Assembly: GCA_030604975.1 (NCBI GenBank)
Contig: JAUVUV010000025.1
Span: forward strand, 1 to 11,901
Length of the DNA: 11,901 nucleotides
Direction: 5' to 3'
Origin: Candidatus Glassiibacteriota bacterium
Lineage (GTDB): Bacteria > Gemmatimonadota > Glassbacteria > GWA2-58-10
Under the pieces are notes generated by a model. The model made no database searches. It saw only the letters and a program-made list of their open reading frames with translations, and was not told the DNA's origin. This document shows, piece by piece, positions 6,610 to 11,901 of the stretch (the first letter of the stretch is position 1; the number at the start of each line of letters is the position of its first letter). The position numbers were made by a program, and so were the translations under genes.

Positions 6610-7872
6610 ATGAAACGGGATTACGCTTCTCTTCTCGAAGAGGTCGGGAAACACCTTCATGATGAGCTGCTCCCCTACTGGAGCCATCGCGGGGACGATG
6701 CGCAGTTCGGAGGATTTCTCACCTTTTTCGACCGCCACGGCAACCCGACCGGCGAAACTGAGAAAAACCTGCTGGCCAACTGCCGTCTGATTTACAGCTT
6801 CGCCTCGATCCACCGGGCCGGTCATGACCCGGACGGTTCTTTTCTCGAAAGGGCAGGCAGAGGAGTCAAGTTCGTCCAGGAACATTTCCGGGATCCAGTC
6901 AACCATGGCTGGTACTGGATCCTCGAGCGGGATGGGACCCCGGTTGACAGGAAAAAGATTATCTACGGCCACAGCTTTGTGATCTATGCTTTCAGCGAAT
7001 ATGCCATGGTCGCAAAGGACAGCTCTGCGCTGGATGTGGCAAACCAGGCTTTCGAATTACTCCAGGTCAAGGCTGCGGACAACCTGTTCGGCGGCTACTA
7101 TGAGTTTTTCGAGGAAGACTGGTCCCATTGCAAGCCCGGAATGTACGGGGGAGACCGAAAGTCGATGGATATCCATATGCACCTGATGGAGGCGTTCACC
7201 CACCTTTACCAGGCAAGCGGCGACAGTATTCACAGGCGCCGGGCGTGTGAGATAATCGAGCTGATCCGCAGCCGCATGCTTCACCCGGAACACGGCACGG
7301 GCATGGCCCAGTTCAGCCCGGATTTGACCCCGCAGCAGGCGATCATTTTCAGGAATGTCTGGGGCTCGGACCGGGAGGCGGAGGATCCGCAGGGAAGGCC
7401 GCTGGACAATACCTCGTACGGCCACAATGTCGAGCTCGCCTGGCTGCTGAACCTTTCAATCGAGGTTCTCGGGCTTGACCGGTCACAGTATGTCACTTTA
7501 ATCCGCACCCTTTACGACCATTGCATTCAGTATGGAATAGACCGCCAGCACGGCGGGGTATACTGCGAGGGGCCGCACAAGGGCGAAGCCCGGGAGAAGA
7601 ACAAGGAGTTCTGGCAGCAGGGGGAAACTCTGGTCGCCATGCTTGATGCCACAGCCGCATTCGGGGACGAGCGCTACTGGCATGCGTATATGAATGTGCA
7701 CCGCTTCGTGTTCGACCACATGATCAACCACGAGGTGGGCGAATGGCTCCCCCTGCTCGGGCCTGACAACGAAGTGCTCTGGGATTATATGGGCCATGCC
7801 TGGAAGATAAATTACCACACGGTGCGCTCGATGCTCGAGTGTGAAAGGAGGCTCAGAGAGCTGTCCTCCTAG
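6610..7872 (+). CDS. AGE-family sugar epimerase/isomerase, cellobiose 2-epimerase-like
   Basis: The 420-residue protein has no signal peptide and no membrane segment, so it should work in the cytoplasm. It has the (alpha/alpha)6-barrel pattern and size of the N-acylglucosamine 2-epimerase superfamily. Landmarks are KNLLANCR with Arg59, the YGHSFVIYAFSEY motif (119-131), D-I-H-M-H-L-M-E-A with His189/His191, SYGHNVELAWLL with His272 and Glu275, KEFWQQGE with Trp335, and WKINYH with His403. These correspond to the conserved Arg, His and Glu residues of the family, and the last block resembles the WKCPYHNGR motif of cellobiose 2-epimerases more than that of N-acetylglucosamine 2-epimerase. Such enzymes interconvert the C2 configuration at a reducing-end sugar; others in the superfamily are mannose or sulfoquinovose isomerases. 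In this cluster it probably processes an imported mono- or disaccharide, which is inference. The exact substrate is open. Confidence 0.88.
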   Translation: MKRDYASLLEEVGKHLHDELLPYWSHRGDDAQFGGFLTFFDRHGNPTGETEKNLLANCRLIYSFASIHRAGHDPDGSFLERAGRGVKFVQEHFRDPVNHGWYWILERDGTPVDRKKIIYGHSFVIYAFSEYAMVAKDSSALDVANQAFELLQVKAADNLFGGYYEFFEEDWSHCKPGMYGGDRKSMDIHMHLMEAFTHLYQASGDSIHRRRACEIIELIRSRMLHPEHGTGMAQFSPDLTPQQAIIFRNVWGSDREAEDPQGRPLDNTSYGHNVELAWLLNLSIEVLGLDRSQYVTLIRTLYDHCIQYGIDRQHGGVYCEGPHKGEAREKNKEFWQQGETLVAMLDATAAFGDERYWHAYMNVHRFVFDHMINHEVGEWLPLLGPDNEVLWDYMGHAWKINYHTVRSMLECERRLRELSS

Positions 7873-7915
7873 TATCCGATAAGGAAATTTAATATATAAT
7901 CTTTAATACCTATTC

Positions 7916-7921
7916 AGGGGG
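7916..7921 (+). promoter_or_regulatory. Shine-Dalgarno sequence of the heparinase II-like gene
   Basis: AGGGGG lies 5 nt before the ATG at 7927 and supports this start, which leads directly into a signal peptide. The gap from the epimerase stop is only 54 bp and very A/T-rich. Confidence 0.6.
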
Positions 7922-7926
7922 CAGAA

Positions 7927-10161
7927 ATGAACAAACCCGGTTTATTGTTTATTTGCGTCGTTTTTTTACTCTCGACCTCGCTTTTCGGGCGAACCCATCA
8001 CCCCCCCGACGCAAAATACAGTGTAGTGGAGGGAGTCTCGATCCCCGTGCCACCCTTTGAACACCCCCGCCTGTTCCTTCGCGCGCGAGACCTTGACGAT
8101 CTGAAAAAGCGCCTCTCCCATCCGGTATTGAAACCGGTCTGGGAGGACCTTCAGAAAGAAGCGGCCAAGAACACCCAGAACCGCGTAACAGTGGATGCCC
8201 TGCGCTACCTGATCGACCCCGACCCGGAACTCGGGCGGCGCACTTTGGCAGCGGCGCTCGACACGATCCGGAAAAGCTCCTGGATCGATCCGCACCTGCG
8301 CGACCAGTCCAGGCCGATAGGCCGGATGATGGTTACCGGGGCAGCCGTCTATGACTGGTGCTACGAGCTGCTCACCGGCGATCAGAAAGACGCTTTTATC
8401 GAGCAGTTGATTCGTCTGGCAAAGATGCTCGAGTGCGGTTACCCTCCCACCTCGCGCGGCTCTGTTACCGGTCATTCGTCCGAGTGGATGATCATGCGTG
8501 ACATGATTTCGGCCGGGATCGCGATTTACGACGAGTACCCGGAGATGTACCACCTGGCTGCCGCACGCTTTTTCGGCGGGCATCTGCCGGTACGCAACTG
8601 GTGGTACCCCGGCCACGCCTTTCACCAGGGCTCGGCCTACGCGGAAACCAGGTTCAGTTCCGATCTCTACCCCCTGTGGATTTTCGACCGGCTGGGCGCG
8701 GGCAATGTCTATCACCCCGCGCAGCAGTTCGTCCCGTACCAGTGGATTTATATGAAACGCCCCGACGGCCAGCTTCTGCGTTCGGGCGACGGCCAGAGCA
8801 AGCCCCCCAAATTAAGGTCTCTTCTCTGCGCAAGCTATTACGGAGACGGATACGTCCTGGCCGACTACCTGGAAAATCCCGGAATCTACGGGATGAACAA
8901 GCTCTACGAGTTTCTCTGGCGCGATCCCGACCTTCAAGCCCTGCCCAAAACCGACCTTCCACTCTCCAGGTACATGGGTTTCCCCTACGGCTGGATGGTC
9001 GCGCGCAGCGGCTGGGACCAGCAGAGCGTGATCTGCGAAATGAAAGTTAATATATACAATTTTATCAACCATCAGCACCATGACGCAGGAGCTTTCCAGA
9101 TTTACTACAACGGTCCCCTGGCAATCGATTCCGGCCTGTACCAGGGAACCGGCGGGAGCTATATCAGCGCGCACAACGTAAATTATTACAAGCGCACCAT
9201 CGCCCACAACAGCCTGCTGATCTACGATCCGGAGGAAAAGTTTCTCACCGGGGGGTTCCGCAATATCAAGAAGGTGAACGACGGCGGCCAGAGGCTGCCA
9301 CATCTGTGGAGGGCGGCCGCGAACCTTGACCAACTGTTGAACGCGGATTTCAAGACCGGCGAGGTCAGCGGCCACTGGTTCGGGCCCGACTCGAAACTCC
9401 CGGAATACACCTACCTGAAAGGCGACATCACCGCCTCTTACAGCGCAAAGGTGCGGCAGGTAGAACGTTCCTTCGTGTTCATGAACCTGAACGAAAGGGC
9501 CGTACCCGCAGTGCTGGCCGTTTTCGACCGGATAGTCTCCTCCAGTGCGTCGTTCAAGAAATACTGGCTGCTCCACAGCATGGAAGAGCCGGAGATAAAA
9601 GGAAACAGGGTAACGGTCACTCTTTCCCGACCTGGCTGGAGCGGCAAGCTTGTCAATACCAACCTCCTGCCCGGACCGGGCGATATCGAGACGTCCAAAG
9701 TGGGCGGGCAGGGCAGGGAGTTCTGGGTATTCGGAGAAAACTTCCCCAACCAGGTCCTGCCGGGCCGCAATCCGGACGATTACGAAACCGGCGAGTGGCG
9801 CGTGGAACTCTCCCCGATAAAAAGGAGAGCGACCAGCCTGTTTCTGAATGTGATGGAGGTGATGAAGGCCGGAACTGCCAGTCCGTATTCGGTGGAAAAG
9901 ATCGAAAGCGCCGATCTGGTGGGAGTGAAAATCGCGGGGCGGGCGGTTCTGTTCAACAAAGGCGGCATTCGCGCCGACCGGCCCCTTTTCTTCTCGATCA
10001 AGGGCCACGGGCTCTACAAGCTGCTGGTAACGGACCTGGCCGAAGGCACCTGGCAGGTGTGGAAGAACGGCCGCTTATTCATTCCGGCGCTCGAGGTTAC
10101 AGCCGACGCAGGGATTCTTTATTTCCAGGGTGAGGCAGGCAGTTACGAGCTGAGGCGCTAA
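7927..10161 (+). CDS. secreted heparinase II/III-family polysaccharide lyase (PL21/HepII-like)
   Basis: The 744-residue product has a signal peptide (hydrophobic core about 5-20) and is close to the length of Pedobacter heparinus heparinase II. An N-terminal helical toroid (about 45-345) is followed by beta-sandwich modules. Key residues fit HepII: His183 and Glu186 in GHSSEW, Tyr238 in GSAYAET exactly 55 residues after His183 (HepII His202, Glu205, Tyr257), His382 and His384 in NHQHHDAGAF, and Asp401 17 residues after His384 (HepII His406, His408, Asp425). His427 in IAHNSLLIYDP is the likely third metal ligand. The family breaks uronic-acid glycosidic bonds by beta-elimination, with a structural zinc in HepII. 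The protein should therefore be an active lyase acting in the periplasm or outside the cell. A heparin-like substrate cannot be assumed; other uronate polymers are possible. It lies 54 bp after the epimerase gene and 54 bp before the beta-helix gene, so one operon is likely. Confidence 0.88.
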   Translation: MNKPGLLFICVVFLLSTSLFGRTHHPPDAKYSVVEGVSIPVPPFEHPRLFLRARDLDDLKKRLSHPVLKPVWEDLQKEAAKNTQNRVTVDALRYLIDPDPELGRRTLAAALDTIRKSSWIDPHLRDQSRPIGRMMVTGAAVYDWCYELLTGDQKDAFIEQLIRLAKMLECGYPPTSRGSVTGHSSEWMIMRDMISAGIAIYDEYPEMYHLAAARFFGGHLPVRNWWYPGHAFHQGSAYAETRFSSDLYPLWIFDRLGAGNVYHPAQQFVPYQWIYMKRPDGQLLRSGDGQSKPPKLRSLLCASYYGDGYVLADYLENPGIYGMNKLYEFLWRDPDLQALPKTDLPLSRYMGFPYGWMVARSGWDQQSVICEMKVNIYNFINHQHHDAGAFQIYYNGPLAIDSGLYQGTGGSYISAHNVNYYKRTIAHNSLLIYDPEEKFLTGGFRNIKKVNDGGQRLPHLWRAAANLDQLLNADFKTGEVSGHWFGPDSKLPEYTYLKGDITASYSAKVRQVERSFVFMNLNERAVPAVLAVFDRIVSSSASFKKYWLLHSMEEPEIKGNRVTVTLSRPGWSGKLVNTNLLPGPGDIETSKVGGQGREFWVFGENFPNQVLPGRNPDDYETGEWRVELSPIKRRATSLFLNVMEVMKAGTASPYSVEKIESADLVGVKIAGRAVLFNKGGIRADRPLFFSIKGHGLYKLLVTDLAEGTWQVWKNGRLFIPALEVTADAGILYFQGEAGSYELRR

Positions 10162-10201
10162 CTTTCCACTCTCAATTATTTTCGAAAGCTAACCGTACCG
10201 T

Positions 10202-10205
10202 GAGG
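10202..10205 (+). promoter_or_regulatory. probable ribosome binding site of the beta-helix gene
   Basis: GAGG lies 10 nt before the ATG at 10216, a rather long spacing. It sits in an 11-base stretch (GTGAGGCAGGC, 10200-10210) that also occurs at the end of the preceding gene (10130-10140), exactly 70 bp upstream. The repeat may be chance. Confidence 0.4.
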
Positions 10206-10215
10206 CAGGCCGGGA

Positions 10216-11901
10216 ATGACACAAAAAAATACTGTAAGGCCGACCCCAAAACGTTCATCATCATTTAGATTCGCCGCCCGGGGATTTTTTCTACTTCCGG
10301 CCCTTGTCGCTTTCTGCCTCGCCGGAAGCGTTCACGCCGAGGACGCTACCGTTCCGGGTTTGGTGAGAGCGCCCTACCCGACGATCATCAACCTTTCGGT
10401 GGAGTGGCTGATCACCGGCGATGACAACCTGAACGGCATGGTTACCGTACGGTATCACAAGGCAGGTGAAAACAACTGGCGTGAGGGTATGTCCCTGCGG
10501 CGCATTCCAGCAGGCAGAAGCCAGGACACGAATCCTATTTTCACCTGGGAGAACAAGCACTCAGGCAGCATATTCGACTTGGTGCCTGACACCGGGTACG
10601 AGATCGAACTCACGCTTAGCGACCCGGACGGCGGCTCAGCCCAGCGGACTGTAACAGCTAAAACCAGGGCAGTGCCGCGAACCGCTGCTGATTCAGTGGT
10701 CAAGCACGCCGAACCAGGCAATTACAGCGATGTAGCCTCCGCCTCCCAGCCGGGCGACGTGCTTCTGCTGGCCCCGGGCCATTACGGTTACGGTTACGCG
10801 CACCGGGACGGCGAACCGGGCAAACCGATTGTGATCCGGGCAGACAGAAGCAATCCGGACAGCACTGTCACTTTCGACACCTTTTCCCTTCGCAATCGCA
10901 AGCACGTGATTCTCGAGGGGGTCACTGTCAACGGCAAGGTCTATCTGCTCGGGGCCGAGGAGGTGGCGGTGGTGCGCTGCTCGGTCAATGCAGGGTTCGG
11001 GATTGTCGCCTCTGAACCGCCTGGCTGCACCAACTGCTATATCGCGGACAATGTAGTAACCTATACCGTGACCTGGGCGGCTGAAAACATGGGTGCCAGC
11101 GGCAGCAACGAGGGCGAGGGAATCAGGATCACCGGCCCGGGAAACGTGATCTGCTACAACCGGGTAAGCGGCTACCGGGACTGTATCTCCACCATGGAGG
11201 ATACTTATGTGAGCAGCCAGTACTGTATCGCCATCTACAATAACGACATCGATCGGGGTCTGGATGACGGGATCGAAGCGGATTTCTGCATGGGTAACTG
11301 CCGGATCATGCGCAACCGGTTGACCAACTGTTTCATGGCGCTGAGTTCGCAGCCGAGCCTCGGCGGGCCGACCTATTTCATCCGCAACGTGATGTATAAT
11401 ATTATAGACTGCCCGTTCAAGCTGGCCCGCTACAGCCACGGGGACGTGGTCCTGCACAACACAGTGGTCAAAGTGGGTGACGGGCTGCGGGTGATACACA
11501 ACCCTTCATATGCCTATTTCAGGAACAACCTCGCGATAGGTGGCGAGGGCGGAGGCAGTTTCGGCAATTACCACAGCGGCGAGGGCCGCGCTGTGGAGTT
11601 CCCGTATGCAGACTCAACGACCAGCCTGGACTACGACGGAGTAGGCACCCACGGCACGAATTTCCTTGCGAAAATCAATGGTATTAAAACTTATAGTATC
11701 GAAGAACTCAGAAGCAAAACCTCGGAAAAGCACGCCGTGCTGGTGGACATGAATGTATTCCGCCAGGGTGTGGAGTTTCCCAACCCGGCAATTCCGGAGC
11801 GCGAACCGGCCGACCTCCGGCTGCGGTCAGGCTCGGCGGCATTGGACGCAGGAGTTGTAATTCCCAATATCAACGACAATTTCAGCGGAGCAGGCCCAGA
11901 C
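10216..11901 (+). CDS. secreted FN3-like plus right-handed parallel beta-helix protein, partial at 3' edge
   Basis: From ATG 10216 the frame stays open for 562 codons to the window edge. A basic n-region and hydrophobic core end in S-V-H-A, giving a probable cleavage after Ala41. Residues about 45-153 look like a fibronectin type III-like module, with VPDTGYEIELTLSDPDGG as the typical late strands. From about 165 on, a parallel beta-helix begins (YSDVASASQPGDVLLLAPGHY) with short Asn-rich coils such as IYNNDID, IMRNRL, YFIRNVMYN and YFRNNLAIGG. Residues 350-356, D-D-G-I-E-A-D, form an acidic turn seen in relatives. The end (LRLRSGSAALDAG ... FSGAGPD) matches the usual C-terminus of such proteins, which normally continues with roughly LGAYE, so only a few residues are probably missing. 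Many beta-helix proteins are polysaccharide lyases or carbohydrate-active enzymes; no catalytic set can be assigned. The context suggests a partner of the upstream lyases. Confidence 0.8.
   Translation, partial: MTQKNTVRPTPKRSSSFRFAARGFFLLPALVAFCLAGSVHAEDATVPGLVRAPYPTIINLSVEWLITGDDNLNGMVTVRYHKAGENNWREGMSLRRIPAGRSQDTNPIFTWENKHSGSIFDLVPDTGYEIELTLSDPDGGSAQRTVTAKTRAVPRTAADSVVKHAEPGNYSDVASASQPGDVLLLAPGHYGYGYAHRDGEPGKPIVIRADRSNPDSTVTFDTFSLRNRKHVILEGVTVNGKVYLLGAEEVAVVRCSVNAGFGIVASEPPGCTNCYIADNVVTYTVTWAAENMGASGSNEGEGIRITGPGNVICYNRVSGYRDCISTMEDTYVSSQYCIAIYNNDIDRGLDDGIEADFCMGNCRIMRNRLTNCFMALSSQPSLGGPTYFIRNVMYNIIDCPFKLARYSHGDVVLHNTVVKVGDGLRVIHNPSYAYFRNNLAIGGEGGGSFGNYHSGEGRAVEFPYADSTTSLDYDGVGTHGTNFLAKINGIKTYSIEELRSKTSEKHAVLVDMNVFRQGVEFPNPAIPEREPADLRLRSGSAALDAGVVIPNINDNFSGAGPD

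Noticed and set aside
7895..7900. TATAAT, a perfect -10 hexamer just before the heparinase II-like gene
   Set aside because: No -35-like hexamer lies 16-18 bp upstream, the block is generally A/T-rich, and the gap is only 54 bp inside a likely operon.
8812..10008. A 398-codon open frame on the - strand opposite the heparinase II-like gene
   Set aside because: It is antisense to a well-supported gene with conserved catalytic residues, has no recognisable domain, and is expected from G/C-rich third codon positions.
10693..11499. A 268-codon open frame on the - strand opposite the beta-helix gene
   Set aside because: The + strand frame has a signal peptide, an FN3-like module and beta-helix coils. 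The antisense frame is His/Val-rich without family features.

Overview
The window reads like a piece of genome from an uncultured, polysaccharide-degrading Gram-negative bacterium. G+C is moderate to high (about 55-60% by eye), Shine-Dalgarno sequences are clear, one protein has a lipobox and several others have signal peptides. Clusters of this kind occur in Latescibacteria- or Glassbacteria-like FCB lineages and in Planctomycetes/Verrucomicrobia. The sequence has no marker gene, so the taxonomy is a guess. All supported genes lie on the + strand.

Layout: (1) Positions 1-157 hold a possible 3' end of an upstream gene and an AT-rich leader. (2) 158-1093 encodes a membrane-anchored alpha/beta hydrolase that may not belong to the main cluster. 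(3) A 219-bp AT-rich gap carries the best candidate position for the main promoter. (4) Five carbohydrate-related genes follow: a GH74/sortilin-like lipoprotein with twelve Asp boxes (1313-3721), a secreted PcRGLX/YetA-like (PL26-type) rhamnogalacturonan-lyase homologue (3879-6503), a cytoplasmic AGE-family epimerase resembling cellobiose 2-epimerase (6610-7872), a secreted heparinase II-like (PL21-type) lyase (7927-10161), and a secreted FN3 plus right-handed beta-helix protein cut by the right edge (10216 to end). The gaps between these five genes shrink along the cluster (157, 106, 54 and 54 bp), which fits one transcript.

Inferred joint function: export-targeted enzymes cut an acidic, uronate-containing polysaccharide by elimination, a surface lipoprotein binds or hydrolyses glycan, and a cytosolic epimerase reshapes an imported sugar. 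The substrate is unresolved because the families point in different directions: rhamnogalacturonan I, heparinoid-like glycosaminoglycan and xyloglucan. The window contains no transporter, SusC/D pair, sulfatase or regulator. The most notable sequence-level results are the HepII-type catalytic spacing in the PL21-like protein, a canonical EF-hand-type calcium loop inside the PL26-like protein, and the mixed-substrate make-up of the cluster. I see no RNA gene, mobile element or CRISPR array.
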